NCBI GenBank assembly: GCA_017794705.1
Contig: CP051235.1
Span: 559,010-623,009 of the forward strand
Direction of reading: 5' to 3'
DNA from: Devosia sp.
GTDB lineage: Bacteria; Pseudomonadota; Alphaproteobacteria; Rhizobiales; Devosiaceae
Length of the DNA: 64,000 bases
Within the stretch, counting starts at the first letter, position 1; each line of letters opens with the position of its first letter. This document shows, piece after piece, positions 25,328 through 34,396 of the stretch. Both the position numbers and the translations under genes were made by a program. The notes below the pieces were generated by a model that did not search any database, was not told the DNA's origin, and saw nothing but the letters and a program-made list of their open reading frames with translations.

Positions 25328-26173
25328 CTACTGGTTGTAGAGCTGCACGAACAGTGCCGCACCGGGATCAACCGTGACTGTCTGCGTACGGGACGGCGGT
25401 TCGCTGGCGTAGAGTGTCTCGAACCTGAGATTGGTCGTTGTTTCGGTCACCGGCGGGCCATAGCGGGAAGGTACGAGCGGACCACCCTGCTCGACAGCCG
25501 GGACCGGATTCTGCGCTTGGGCGGCCTGCGGAACCGGTCGAGTGCCGGTGACCGTCTGGCCGCTCAGCTGTGCATGCTGGGCCACCAAAGACTGGTAGAC
25601 TTCGCGAATGGTCCTGGCACCCTGACTGTCATAAAAGATCGACCGGTTGGCGCGCGCCTGGCGGGGGAACATCTCTGCCGCGATCTGGTCGGGATTGTTC
25701 AGCCCGGCGACAAACAGCCTCTCTGCCCCGCGCGCGCCCATGAAGTGGGCGATGTAGAGTTCGCCCGGGCTCGGCTGCCGCCCGAAGCGGTTGGCCAGAT
25801 ATTCGCCATTGTTGCGGGTGAAGGCGGCCGCAAGATCAGCCGATATCTGCGGATCCTCACGCAGTGCCAGAATCTCCCGCCGCAAACCGCCGTCCCGCAC
25901 CACGAAATCGCCGTCGCCCGTTTGCTGGATGGCGTTGGCATATTCGCCATAGCCCAAGCGAGGTCCGTCGGATTTCATCACCTCCAGCCAGGTGCTTTCG
26001 ATGAACTGGAACAGGCCAACGGCGGACGAGGTGGGTGCGCGTGCGTTAGGGTTGAGGCTCGACTCGCGCATGGCCGTCTGCAGCAGGTAGTCGAAGTCCA
26101 CGCCGCTTCTGTCCCCTGCCCGGTTGAGGACAGTGGCCAGTGCCGGAGAGACGTTGACGCTTTGGACGGCCAT
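25328..26173 (-). CDS. Lytic transglycosylase-like protein (SLT fold)
   Basis: 281 residues. The first 190 look like a soluble lytic transglycosylase domain: catalytic Glu in MRESSLNPNARA, then SAVGLFQFIESTW, and YIAHFMGARGAERL late in the domain. The C-terminal 90 residues are Pro/Gln/Thr-rich and probably disordered. No signal peptide is visible, so how it would reach the periplasm is unclear; in relatives such proteins serve envelope or flagellar work. Substrate is presumed to be peptidoglycan. Confidence 0.78.
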   Translation of the reverse strand: MAVQSVNVSPALATVLNRAGDRSGVDFDYLLQTAMRESSLNPNARAPTSSAVGLFQFIESTWLEVMKSDGPRLGYGEYANAIQQTGDGDFVVRDGGLRREILALREDPQISADLAAAFTRNNGEYLANRFGRQPSPGELYIAHFMGARGAERLFVAGLNNPDQIAAEMFPRQARANRSIFYDSQGARTIREVYQSLVAQHAQLSGQTVTGTRPVPQAAQAQNPVPAVEQGGPLVPSRYGPPVTETTTNLRFETLYASEPPSRTQTVTVDPGAALFVQLYNQ

Positions 26174-26229
26174 CGCGAATCCATCAAGGAACTTATGGTT
26201 AACAAAAGCTCAATGAGGTTAAGGGGTCG

Positions 26230-26808
26230 TTAACTTTGCCAGATGCTCACAATATCGTCGATGGAAGGGCGCTCGCGATCTTCGAGCCGCGTCTCCGGCG
26301 TTCCGATATGGACGAACCCGACAAATCGCTCACCTGGCCGGGCGCCAAGGGCAGCAGCGGCTTCGTCATCGTACGCGAACCACCGGGTCACCCAGTGCGC
26401 GCCAAAGCCAAGCGCATTGGCGCCGTGCGCCAGGTTGAACGCCACATTGCCGGCCGCCAGCAACTGTTCGAATTGCGGAATCTTGAAATGGTCGACCGGT
26501 GATGACAAGACGCCGACGGTCAGTGGCGCCGGTAGAAACTGCTGACGCTCCGCCTCCAACTGTTCGGCGGTGGCATCAGGATAATCCGCCTTGAACTTCC
26601 GGGCCAGAATTTCGCCCACCTGCAGGCGGGCGTCGCCGGCGTAGACAATCATCCGCCATGGGGCGAGTTTGCCGTGATCCGGAACCCGGTTGGCGATTGT
26701 GAACAGCTGTTTCAGCTCGTCTTCGTTTGGGCCGGGTTCAGCCAAAAAAGGCTTGGTGACGCTGCGCCGGGTCAGAAGGTAGTCGCGCAGTTCAGGATTG
26801 GCAGGCAT
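26230..26808 (-). CDS. Nitroreductase family protein
   Basis: 192-residue FMN-binding protein of the NADH oxidase/nitroreductase fold: N-terminal LLTRRSVTKPF and GKLAPWRMIVYAG (FMN contacts), C-terminal GARPGERFVGFVHIGTP. The start has AGGGAG upstream. The physiological substrate cannot be told from sequence. Confidence 0.9.
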   Translation of the reverse strand: MPANPELRDYLLTRRSVTKPFLAEPGPNEDELKQLFTIANRVPDHGKLAPWRMIVYAGDARLQVGEILARKFKADYPDATAEQLEAERQQFLPAPLTVGVLSSPVDHFKIPQFEQLLAAGNVAFNLAHGANALGFGAHWVTRWFAYDDEAAAALGARPGERFVGFVHIGTPETRLEDRERPSIDDIVSIWQS

Positions 26809-26912
26809 GAATCACTCCCTTGCAGCTTCGGGCTCCTTATGACACAGGTTTTCCGCAATCCAAGTCTATCCACTGCTGGCGTATTCAGGCTGAAGGGCGA
26901 TCCGGAATTTCC

Positions 26913-27920
26913 ATGCGTTTTGCTGGCATCATCATCCTGACGGCAGGCCTGCTGACAGGTTCGACTTTAGCGGCTTTCGCCCAGGTGGAGCCGCCGATTC
27001 CCATGCCCCGGCCCGACTTTCTGGATTCTCGAGATCAGCCGGGCGCTGCTGCCGGCGACGAACAAAGCGCCGAGGTTATCGAGGAAGGGGCTCTGGAACC
27101 TGACGCCGCGGATGCGGCAGCCAACGCGGCGGCCAGTGCCGCCGAAGCGCTCGCCCTGCCGCCGCAATTGGTCACCATCTCAGCGCGGATCACTGAAGAA
27201 GGTCCGCAAATCCCCGAAGGCATGGTCTGGCGCGTCTTTGGCACCGAGGCAGATGCCAACGGCGAACTGCCAATGGTGGCGCGATCTGAAGACTCGGTGG
27301 CCAGCCTCAGTCTGCAGCCGGGCGAATATCTGGTTCATGCGGCTTACGGGCGTTCTCAAGTCAGCGACACGCTGATCGTAGAGGCCAGCGCGACATCGAA
27401 GACTGTCATCATGGATGCAGGCGCATTGCGCCTCAAAACTGCGATCAGTGGCGACATCAACATGCCGCCGTCGCAGGTAAAGTTCGACATCTACACGTCC
27501 GGCCTCGACGATGACCGGGTGCCCATCGCGCTGAACACTGCCCCGGAAGAGCTGATTTACCTCAACGCCGGCGTCTATAACGTGGTTTCCCGCTGGGGGA
27601 GCATCAATGCCACCGTACGCGCCGACCTGCGGGTGGAGCCGGGTCAGGTGACCGAGGCAACCCTGTTTCACAAGGCCGCGCAAATCACCTGGAAGCTGGT
27701 GTCCTCCGAAGGCGGCGAGGCCATCGCCGACGTGGAGTGGTCGATCCGTGATGCGGACAACAATGAAGTCTATGCAGACTTCGGCGCTTTTCCGACCGCA
27801 ATCCTGGCCGAAGGGGACTATTCGGTGATCGCCACCCTGGGCGAGAATGTCTACAACCGCGAATTCCAGGTGCAGCCGGGGCCGCCCCGGGAAGTCGAAG
27901 TGTTGACCGCGGTCTACTGA
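26913..27920 (+). CDS. Secreted protein with three beta-sandwich-like repeats, function unknown
   Basis: 335 residues. The ATG at 26913 gives a signal peptide (MRFAGIIILTAGLLTGSTLA, cleavage after AFA at about 23); an in-frame ATG at 26820 would hide it. Residues 25-85 are low-complexity, Pro- then Ala/Glu-rich. Three repeats of about 80 residues follow (86-172, 173-256, 257-335), each with the block x-G-x-Y-x-V-x4-G: PGEYLVHAAYG at 136, AGVYNVVSRWG at 219, EGDYSVIATLG at 300. These look like Ig or carboxypeptidase-regulatory-like beta sandwiches. I do not recognise the family; a periplasmic binding or scaffold role is a guess. Confidence 0.72.
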   Translation: MRFAGIIILTAGLLTGSTLAAFAQVEPPIPMPRPDFLDSRDQPGAAAGDEQSAEVIEEGALEPDAADAAANAAASAAEALALPPQLVTISARITEEGPQIPEGMVWRVFGTEADANGELPMVARSEDSVASLSLQPGEYLVHAAYGRSQVSDTLIVEASATSKTVIMDAGALRLKTAISGDINMPPSQVKFDIYTSGLDDDRVPIALNTAPEELIYLNAGVYNVVSRWGSINATVRADLRVEPGQVTEATLFHKAAQITWKLVSSEGGEAIADVEWSIRDADNNEVYADFGAFPTAILAEGDYSVIATLGENVYNREFQVQPGPPREVEVLTAVY

Positions 27921-27963
27921 CAAAAAAAGGCGGCGCTTTCGCACCTCCTCTCAATTCGCAGGC

Positions 27964-29925
27964 TCAGGCCGCCAGATCGGGCGGCAAAGCCTCTTGGGCC
28001 AGCATCTCGATCGCCTCGTCGACCGACATGACCTTCTGCCCCTGCTCGCCGAGGCGCCGCACGGAGACGGTGCCTTCTTCGGCTTCGCGGCGACCGAACA
28101 CAAAGATCAGCGGCACCTTGGCCACCGAGTGCTCACGCACCTTGTAGTTGATCTTCTCGTTGCGGAAGTCGGTCTCGACCCTGAGACCGCGATCCTTCAT
28201 CCGGTCGACGACGGTCTGCGCGAACTCGTCGGCTTCCGACACGATCGTTGCGACAACGACTTGCGTCGGGGCCAGCCACATGGGCATGCGCCCGGCGTGG
28301 TTTTCGATCAGGATGCCAATGAACCGCTCCAATGAGCCAAGGATGGCGCGGTGGAGCATGACGGGTCTCTGGCGCGAGCCGTCTTCGGCCACATATGAGG
28401 CTTCCAGCCGTTCGGGCAGCACGAAGTCAAGTTGCAGGGTACCACACTGCCAGGATCGACCGATGGCGTCCTTGAGATGAAATTCGAGCTTGGGGCCGTA
28501 AAAAGCGCCCTCGCCTTCGGCAATCTCGAACTTCCGTCCGGTTGCTGCCAGCGCATCGCCCAGCCCCTTTTCGGCCAGATCCCATACGGCATCCTCGCCG
28601 GCCCGGACATCGGGGCGGGTAGCGAGCAGAATCTTGACCTCGGTAAAGCCCATGTCTTCATAGATTGAATCAAGAAGCGCGCAGAAAGCCTCGGTCTCGC
28701 TCTGGATCTGGTCTTCCCGGCAGAAGATATGGGCATCGTCCTGGGTCATCTGGCGAACGCGCATCAACCCGTGCAGCGCCCCATGCGCCTCGTTGCGGTG
28801 ACAGCAGCCGAACTCGGCCATGCGCAGTGGCAGATCGCGGTAGGACTTGATGCCCTGATTGAAAATCTGCACGTGCGCCGGACAGTTCATCGGCTTCAGC
28901 GCCAGCAGGTTGGCGTCGGGCGAAATGACCGGCTGGTCGTCTTCGGTGGACGGGGTCTCGTCCGGCACCACGAACATGTTTTCGCGAAACTTGCCCCAGT
29001 GGCCCGACTTTTCCCAAAGCTTGTTGTCCAGCAACTGCGGGCTTTTGACTTCCTTGTAGTCCGCCCTCGTGAGTTTGCGCCGGATATACTCCTCCATCTG
29101 GTTGTAGATGGTGAAGCCCTTGGGGTGCCAGAACACCGAGCCTTGTGCCTCAGCCTGGAAGTGGAACAGGTCCATCTCCTGCCCGATGCGGCGATGGTCA
29201 CGCTTTTCGGCCTCCTCGACCATCGTCAGATAGTCGTCGAGTTGCTCTTTCGTCGCCCAGGCCGTGCCGTAGATGCGGCTGAGCACCGGATTATTGCTGT
29301 CGCCCCGCCAATAGGCGCCGGCCACCTTTGTCAACTTGAAGGCCTTGCCGATGTCCTTGGTCGTGCGCATGTGCGGCCCGCGGCACAAATCGAACCACTG
29401 GCCCTGCTTGTAGATCTTGATCGACTGGTCTTCGGGGATCGCATCAACGAGTTCCACCTTGAAATTCTCGCCCTTGGCGGCAAAGACCTGCTTGGCTTCG
29501 TCGCGTGACCAAACTTCCTTGGTGAAGGCGGCGCCCCGATCGATGATCTCGGCCATCTTTCGTTCAATGGCGTCGAAATCCTCTTCCGAGAATGGCTCTT
29601 CGCGCGAGAAGTCATAGTAGAAACCGTTCTCGATGACCGGGCCGATGGTCACCTGCGTCGAGGGCCAGAGTTCCTGCACGGCCTCGGCGAGCACGTGCGC
29701 AGCATCGTGCCGGATCAGTTCCAGCGCTGCATCTTCTTCCCGCGTGACAAAAGCGATCGCATCGCCGTCGTGCACTTGGTCAGCAAGATCAGCCAGTTCG
29801 CCGTTGACGCGCATGGCGACCGTCTTCTTGGCCAGCGATTTAGAGATGGACTCCACCACGGTGGTGCCGGTGGTGCCCATCGCATATTCGCGTGTGGCGC
29901 CATCGGGAAACTTCACCGTAATCAT
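27964..29925 (-). CDS. thrS: Threonyl-tRNA synthetase
   Basis: 653-residue class II synthetase. Order of parts: TGS domain (1-65), editing/SAD domain with [12 protein letters not shown] (about 75-230), catalytic core with NCPAHVQIF and the class II motifs, and the anticodon-binding domain at the C-terminus ([19 protein letters not shown]). Normal length. Single gene; no T-box or leader is apparent before it. Confidence 0.98.
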   Translation of the reverse strand: MITVKFPDGATREYAMGTTGTTVVESISKSLAKKTVAMRVNGELADLADQVHDGDAIAFVTREEDAALELIRHDAAHVLAEAVQELWPSTQVTIGPVIENGFYYDFSREEPFSEEDFDAIERKMAEIIDRGAAFTKEVWSRDEAKQVFAAKGENFKVELVDAIPEDQSIKIYKQGQWFDLCRGPHMRTTKDIGKAFKLTKVAGAYWRGDSNNPVLSRIYGTAWATKEQLDDYLTMVEEAEKRDHRRIGQEMDLFHFQAEAQGSVFWHPKGFTIYNQMEEYIRRKLTRADYKEVKSPQLLDNKLWEKSGHWGKFRENMFVVPDETPSTEDDQPVISPDANLLALKPMNCPAHVQIFNQGIKSYRDLPLRMAEFGCCHRNEAHGALHGLMRVRQMTQDDAHIFCREDQIQSETEAFCALLDSIYEDMGFTEVKILLATRPDVRAGEDAVWDLAEKGLGDALAATGRKFEIAEGEGAFYGPKLEFHLKDAIGRSWQCGTLQLDFVLPERLEASYVAEDGSRQRPVMLHRAILGSLERFIGILIENHAGRMPMWLAPTQVVVATIVSEADEFAQTVVDRMKDRGLRVETDFRNEKINYKVREHSVAKVPLIFVFGRREAEEGTVSVRRLGEQGQKVMSVDEAIEMLAQEALPPDLAA

Positions 29926-30026
29926 TGTCCTATCTCCAGGAATGTTGAATCAAAAGCCGGGGCACATCCCCGGCGACGAACGTCATTAGCACCGTCAATG
30001 GTTAAGGGAAAGTGCCGGAAACCGCC

Positions 30027-30521
30027 CTATTCGGGCAGCGCCTTTTCGATGGCGGCGAGGGCCTCGTCGCTGGTCGGTTCAACTGAGGTGGCAAGTGCCG
30101 TCACCAGCCGTCCGTCGGGTCCGACGAGGTATTTGTGAAAGTTCCAGTTCGGCGCAAGGTCATCACCCAGTTCCGAGCGCGCCCATTGATAGAAGGGATG
30201 TGCATCGTCTCCCTGAACAGATTCCTTGGAGGTCATCGGAAACTTCACGCCGAACGAGGTCTCGCAGAAAAGCGCAATCTCTCCTTCGCTGCCGGGCTCC
30301 TGCGCACCAAAGTCGTTGCAGGGAACACCCAACACCACCAGACCCTTGGGCCCGTAATTCTCATGCAGAGATTCAAGGCCGGCGTATTGCGGGGTGAAGC
30401 CGCATTGAGAGGCCGTGTTGACCAAGAGAACAGCCTTTCCGGCGTAATCGCTTAGCGGCAATTGTCTGCCGTCGATGGAGGTGAAGCTGAAGTCGTGGGC
30501 GGATTTGGTCATGCGGTTCAT
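30027..30521 (-). CDS. Glutathione peroxidase (cysteine type)
   Basis: 164-residue thiol peroxidase of the GPx family. Catalytic cysteine in NTASQCGFTPQYAGLE is encoded by TGC, so it is not selenocysteine. The Trp/Asn of the active site lie in APNWNFHKYLVG. The start overlaps the stop of the dipeptidase gene by 4 bases; an ATG three codons later is possible. It detoxifies peroxides, with thioredoxin or glutathione as likely reductant. Confidence 0.94.
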   Translation of the reverse strand: MNRMTKSAHDFSFTSIDGRQLPLSDYAGKAVLLVNTASQCGFTPQYAGLESLHENYGPKGLVVLGVPCNDFGAQEPGSEGEIALFCETSFGVKFPMTSKESVQGDDAHPFYQWARSELGDDLAPNWNFHKYLVGPDGRLVTALATSVEPTSDEALAAIEKALPE

Positions 30522-31564
30522 TCTCCCCAGATACGTTCCAGCGCCGAAATCCAGTTTTCGGCGCCAATCTTGTGCAGTAGCCCTTCGTCATAGCCGTGGT
30601 CGGCCAGTTTTTCGAAAAGCTTTTGAACACCGGCGACGTCCTTGATCTCGGCCGGGATCATCGCCCCGTCGAAATCGGAGCCAATGCCGACATTGTCCTC
30701 GCCGAGTTTTTCGATCAGCGCATCCATGTGCCGGACCATCCAGTCGAGGCTGGTGTCGGCGACCATCTTGCCGTCATCACGCAGGAACCCGGTCGCAAAA
30801 TTCAGTCCGACGAAACCGTTGCTGGCCCTGATCGCGTCCAGCTGTTTGTCGGTGAGGTTGCGGGGCGAGTTGCAGATGGAATGCACGTTGGAATGGCTGG
30901 CGACGAGCGGTGAATCCGACAGTTCTGCGACGTCCCAAAAGCCCTTTTCGTTGAGGTGAGACAGGTCAATCAGGATTTTGAGTTCGTTACATTCCCTGAC
31001 CAGACGCTTTCCGGCGTCGGTCAGGCCCGGGCCGATGTCCGGCGAGTGCGGAAACTTGAAGGGTACGCCATGTCCGAAAATTGTCTCGCGGCTCCACACC
31101 GGCCCCAACGAGCGCAGCCCGGCGCCGTGGAGCACGTGCAGCATGTCGAGGTCTTCCTCGATCACCTCTGCGCCTTCGATGTGAAACACCATGGCAAGGG
31201 ACTGCCGCGCCACTGCCTCCCCGATTTCACCTGCAGACCGGCAGATCGTGGCCGCACCCTTGGATTGCCGCTCGATCCGGTAAAAGATCGACATCATCCT
31301 TCGGGTCGATTTCCAGGCATCTTCCGCGGAAAGCATCGGCGGCATCTCGCCCGGCAGGCCCTTGGAAAAGTCCGGCCGTTGCAGCGGCGGCGGAAACATG
31401 GCGAACAGGCCGCCGATCATGTTGCCTCGACGCGCGCGCGGCAGATCGATGTGCCCGGCACTTTCTCCGTTTAAAAAATCGCTCACCGGGTCGCCACCGT
31501 CCTTCATGGCGAGCCGCAGCAGCACATCGTTGTGCCCGTCAAAGTAGGGAATGGAATCTGTCAT
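30518..31564 (-). CDS. Membrane dipeptidase family (M19) protein
   Basis: 348-residue zinc dipeptidase of the renal dipeptidase fold. Metal-site segments visible: FDGHNDVLLRL at the N-terminus, FHIEGAEVIEEDLDML (Glu), VASHSNVHSI and GIGSDFDGAM. The ATG at 31564 starts at the conserved part, whereas an ORF start 16 codons earlier adds unrelated residues. No signal peptide. Likely cytoplasmic hydrolysis of dipeptides (or D-amino-acid dipeptides), cotranscribed with the peroxidase. Confidence 0.92.
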   Translation of the reverse strand: MTDSIPYFDGHNDVLLRLAMKDGGDPVSDFLNGESAGHIDLPRARRGNMIGGLFAMFPPPLQRPDFSKGLPGEMPPMLSAEDAWKSTRRMMSIFYRIERQSKGAATICRSAGEIGEAVARQSLAMVFHIEGAEVIEEDLDMLHVLHGAGLRSLGPVWSRETIFGHGVPFKFPHSPDIGPGLTDAGKRLVRECNELKILIDLSHLNEKGFWDVAELSDSPLVASHSNVHSICNSPRNLTDKQLDAIRASNGFVGLNFATGFLRDDGKMVADTSLDWMVRHMDALIEKLGEDNVGIGSDFDGAMIPAEIKDVAGVQKLFEKLADHGYDEGLLHKIGAENWISALERIWGE

Positions 31565-31665
31565 TTCGCCATTGAATAGCAGTCGCCGGGAAAAGCAATT
31601 GGCTGCTGACACAAGTTGGCACGCACCCGGTGCACCTTCGCCTCAACGGCAAAGGAGACACATTC

Positions 31666-32058
31666 ATGGGCACGCAAACCTACCACGGCAGTTGCCACTG
31701 CAAGGCCGTGAAGTTCGAAGCGGAAATCGACTTTTCGGAAGGCACCGGCAAGTGCAACTGCACATTGTGCTGGAAGCGCCGCGCCTGGTCGGTCAGCGCG
31801 TCACCGGAGGATTTCAGGCTCCTCAGCGGCGCGGAACTGTTGAGCGACGGTAAACAAGGCGGGTTCTGCACCAAGTGCGGCATTCTCGTCTTTGGCTATG
31901 TGCCGCAGTCGGAATGGAATGAACGGGCCCGGTACTCGATCAACCTGCCGGCGCTGGACGATCTCGACCCTGCCGCCCTGGTTGCAGCACCTGTCACCTT
32001 CTACGACGGTCGCAATGACAATTGGTGGCACGTCCCCGCGGAGACGCGCCACCTTTGA
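31666..32058 (+). CDS. GFA (CENP-V/glutathione-dependent formaldehyde-activating) family protein
   Basis: 130-residue zinc protein of the Gfa fold: SCHCKAVKFEAE, CNCTLCWKRR and FCTKCGILVFGY supply the cysteine zinc ligands. Despite the family name few members act on formaldehyde-glutathione, so the function is open. The ATG at 31666 has AAAGGAG at 31651-31657. Single plus-strand gene between minus-strand operons; it ends 9 bases before the convergent oxidoreductase stop. Confidence 0.9.
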   Translation: MGTQTYHGSCHCKAVKFEAEIDFSEGTGKCNCTLCWKRRAWSVSASPEDFRLLSGAELLSDGKQGGFCTKCGILVFGYVPQSEWNERARYSINLPALDDLDPAALVAAPVTFYDGRNDNWWHVPAETRHL

Positions 32059-32067
32059 ATTCGCAGC

Positions 32068-33204
32068 CTAGAGGCTGGTCCACTGCCCGTCATTGTTTGA
32101 CGAAGTTACCGCAGCCACGATGAACTTCATGCCTTCAACGCCGTCCGCCATCGACGGCAGAAGCGCATTATCCTTGCCGGAGCGAATGACTTCGGCAAAG
32201 TCGGCATAAAGGCGAGCAAAGGCCTCTAGGTAACCCTCAGGATGGCCCGGCGGGATGCGGATTTCGGCGCCGGCCGGGGCGTCGGCCCCAATGGGTGTTG
32301 CGCCGCCGCGGGTCATCAGCTGGCGCGGCTGACCGAAGGGGCAGAACCACATCTTGTTCGGCTCGATCTGTTGCCACTCGATGCCACCCTTGTCGCCATA
32401 AATGCGGATGGATGGACCATTTTCGTTGCCCGGCGCCACCTGAGAGGCCCACAGCATCCCCTTGGCCCCGCCCTTGAAGCGCATCATGATGTGCACATTG
32501 TCATCAAGCTGACGCCCCGGCACGAAACTGGTCAGGTCGGCGCTCAACCGGTCCAGTTCCAGCCCGGTCATGAAGCGCGCCAGATTGTAAGCGTGGGTGC
32601 CGATGTCGCCGATACAGCCCCCTGCCCCTGACCGTTCCGGGTCGGTGCGCCAGTCGGCCTGTTTGTTGTGCACTTCCTCGGTCAACCAGTCCTGCGGATA
32701 TTCCACCTGCACCACGCGCAACGTGCCCAGCTTGCCATCAGCAATCATCTGCCGGGCCTGCCGCACCAGCGGATAGCCGGTGTAATTGTGGGTCAGCAGG
32801 AATTTGGCGCCGTTCTGGGGTTTCACGTCGGCCAAAGCCAGCGCATCCTCAAGCTTCGAAGTCAGCGGCTTGTCGCAAATGACATGGATGCCGGCCTCCA
32901 GAAACGCCTTGGCCGGGCCGAAGTGAACATGGTTCGGCGTGACAATCGCCACTGCATCGATGCCGTCCTCTCGCGCCGCTTCGGCTTTCGCCATCTCGGC
33001 GTAGTCGGTGTAGCTGCGCTCTTCGGCAATGCCCAGATTGGCCGCAGAAGACCTGGCAACATCCGGGCGGGACGACAAGGCGCCCGCCATCAGTTCATAA
33101 TCACCGTCAATGCGCGAGGCGATACGGTGAACATACCCAATGAAGGCGTCCTGTCCGCCCCCGACCATTCCCAACCGCAGTTTGCGTTGTCCGTTCTCAG
33201 CCAT
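32068..33204 (-). CDS. Gfo/Idh/MocA-family oxidoreductase
   Basis: 378-residue NAD(P)-dependent sugar or inositol dehydrogenase. Rossmann start LRLGMVGGGQDAFIGYVH, then the hallmark CDKPLTS (the EKP-type lysine-proline) and the C-terminal beta-sheet domain. It starts 2 bases after the neighbouring isomerase gene ends. With that isomerase it forms the second of two dehydrogenase/isomerase pairs in the carbohydrate locus. Substrate unknown; a keto-sugar intermediate is likely from family knowledge. Confidence 0.9.
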   Translation of the reverse strand: MAENGQRKLRLGMVGGGQDAFIGYVHRIASRIDGDYELMAGALSSRPDVARSSAANLGIAEERSYTDYAEMAKAEAAREDGIDAVAIVTPNHVHFGPAKAFLEAGIHVICDKPLTSKLEDALALADVKPQNGAKFLLTHNYTGYPLVRQARQMIADGKLGTLRVVQVEYPQDWLTEEVHNKQADWRTDPERSGAGGCIGDIGTHAYNLARFMTGLELDRLSADLTSFVPGRQLDDNVHIMMRFKGGAKGMLWASQVAPGNENGPSIRIYGDKGGIEWQQIEPNKMWFCPFGQPRQLMTRGGATPIGADAPAGAEIRIPPGHPEGYLEAFARLYADFAEVIRSGKDNALLPSMADGVEGMKFIVAAVTSSNNDGQWTSL

Positions 33205-33206
33205 TG

Positions 33207-34259
33207 TCAGATCCCCAGCATCTTGCGGTTGGCCGCATCATCCGTGCCACCGTCAGCGAAGTCGTCGAACGCCTTCTCCGTCACGCGGATGATGTGGTCA
33301 GCGATGAACTGCGCGCCTTCGCGGGCGCCGTCCTCGGGATGCTTCAGGCAGCATTCCCATTCGAGAACGGCCCAGCCGTTGAAATCGTTCGCGGCCATCT
33401 TGGAGAAGATGCCGGCGAAATCGACCTGTCCGTCGCCCAGCGAGCGGAAGCGCCCTGCGCGGTCAACCCAGGACTGGTAGCCGCCGTAAACGCCTTGCCG
33501 CCCGGTCGGGTTGAACTCGGCATCCTTGACGTGGAACATCTTGATCCGGTCTTTGTAGATATCGATAAAGTCAAGATAATCAAGGCATTGCAGCACGAAG
33601 TGGCTGGGATCGTAGAGAATGTTGGCGCGCGGATGATCCTTCACCTGCTCGAGGAACATCTCGAAGGTGATCCCGTCGTGAAGGTCTTCGCCCGGATGGA
33701 TTTCATAGCAAAGGTCCACGCCCAGTTCGTCGAACTTGTTGAGGATCGGCGTCCAGCGCTTGCCCAATTCCTCGAATGCCGATTCCACCAATCCGGCGGG
33801 CCGCTGCGGGAACGGATAAAGGAAGGGCCAGGCGAAAGCGCCCGAGAAGGTCGCATGTTCGGTCAGGCCAAGATGCTTTGAAGCCTGTCCGGCCTTGAGC
33901 ACCTGGTCGACCGCCCATTCCTGCCGGGCGTTGGGATTGCCATGCACCGAAGCTGGGGCAAACCCATCAAATCCGCTGTCATAGACGGGGTTAACCGCCA
34001 CCAGTTGTCCCTGCAGGTGGGTCGACAGTTCGGTGATCTGCATGCCGTGTTTGGCGACTGTGCCCGCGAGTTCGTCGCAATAGTCCTTGGACGATGCAGC
34101 CTTGTCGAGGTCGATCAGACGTGCGTCCCAGGTCGGGATCTGCACGCCTTGGTAGCCCATCTGGCTGACCCAGCCGCAAATGGCGTCGAGTGAATTGAAC
34201 GGGGCTTCATCGCCCGCGAACTGCGCCAGGAAAATGGCGGGTCCCTTGATCGTCTTCAT
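33207..34259 (-). CDS. Sugar phosphate isomerase/epimerase-like TIM barrel, second pair
   Basis: 350-residue xylose-isomerase-like barrel. Metal-ligand segments: CYEIHPGEDLHDG, LYDPSHFVLQ, FHVKDAEF and AVLEWECC. The ATG at 34259 has a perfect AGGAGG (complement of 34266-34271) 6 bases upstream. It lies beyond a strong terminator, so it may have a promoter of its own in the 34260-34342 gap. Paired with the Gfo/Idh/MocA gene downstream. Confidence 0.88.
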   Translation of the reverse strand: MKTIKGPAIFLAQFAGDEAPFNSLDAICGWVSQMGYQGVQIPTWDARLIDLDKAASSKDYCDELAGTVAKHGMQITELSTHLQGQLVAVNPVYDSGFDGFAPASVHGNPNARQEWAVDQVLKAGQASKHLGLTEHATFSGAFAWPFLYPFPQRPAGLVESAFEELGKRWTPILNKFDELGVDLCYEIHPGEDLHDGITFEMFLEQVKDHPRANILYDPSHFVLQCLDYLDFIDIYKDRIKMFHVKDAEFNPTGRQGVYGGYQSWVDRAGRFRSLGDGQVDFAGIFSKMAANDFNGWAVLEWECCLKHPEDGAREGAQFIADHIIRVTEKAFDDFADGGTDDAANRKMLGI

Positions 34260-34342
34260 GTGATGCCTCCTCATAGTGTCTGCCGGTTCCGGCTTACTGA
34301 CATGTTAGTGAAATTGAGCGCCCGGGGCGAGTGCCCGGACAC

Positions 34343-34376
34343 AAAAAACGCGGAAACCCGACAGGATTTCCGCGTT
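34343..34376 (-). terminator. Rho-independent terminator between the two enzyme pairs
   Basis: Perfect 10-bp stem (AACGCGGAAA with TTTCCGCGTT, 10-base loop), followed on the minus strand by a T-run (complement of 34343-34348). It stands 20 bases after the stop of the first dehydrogenase. Confidence 0.92.
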
Positions 34377-34396
34377 CTGCAATCAATGCCTGCCCA

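Noticed and set aside
30390..30410. Selenocysteine in the glutathione peroxidase
   Set aside because: The catalytic codon reads TGC, not TGA.
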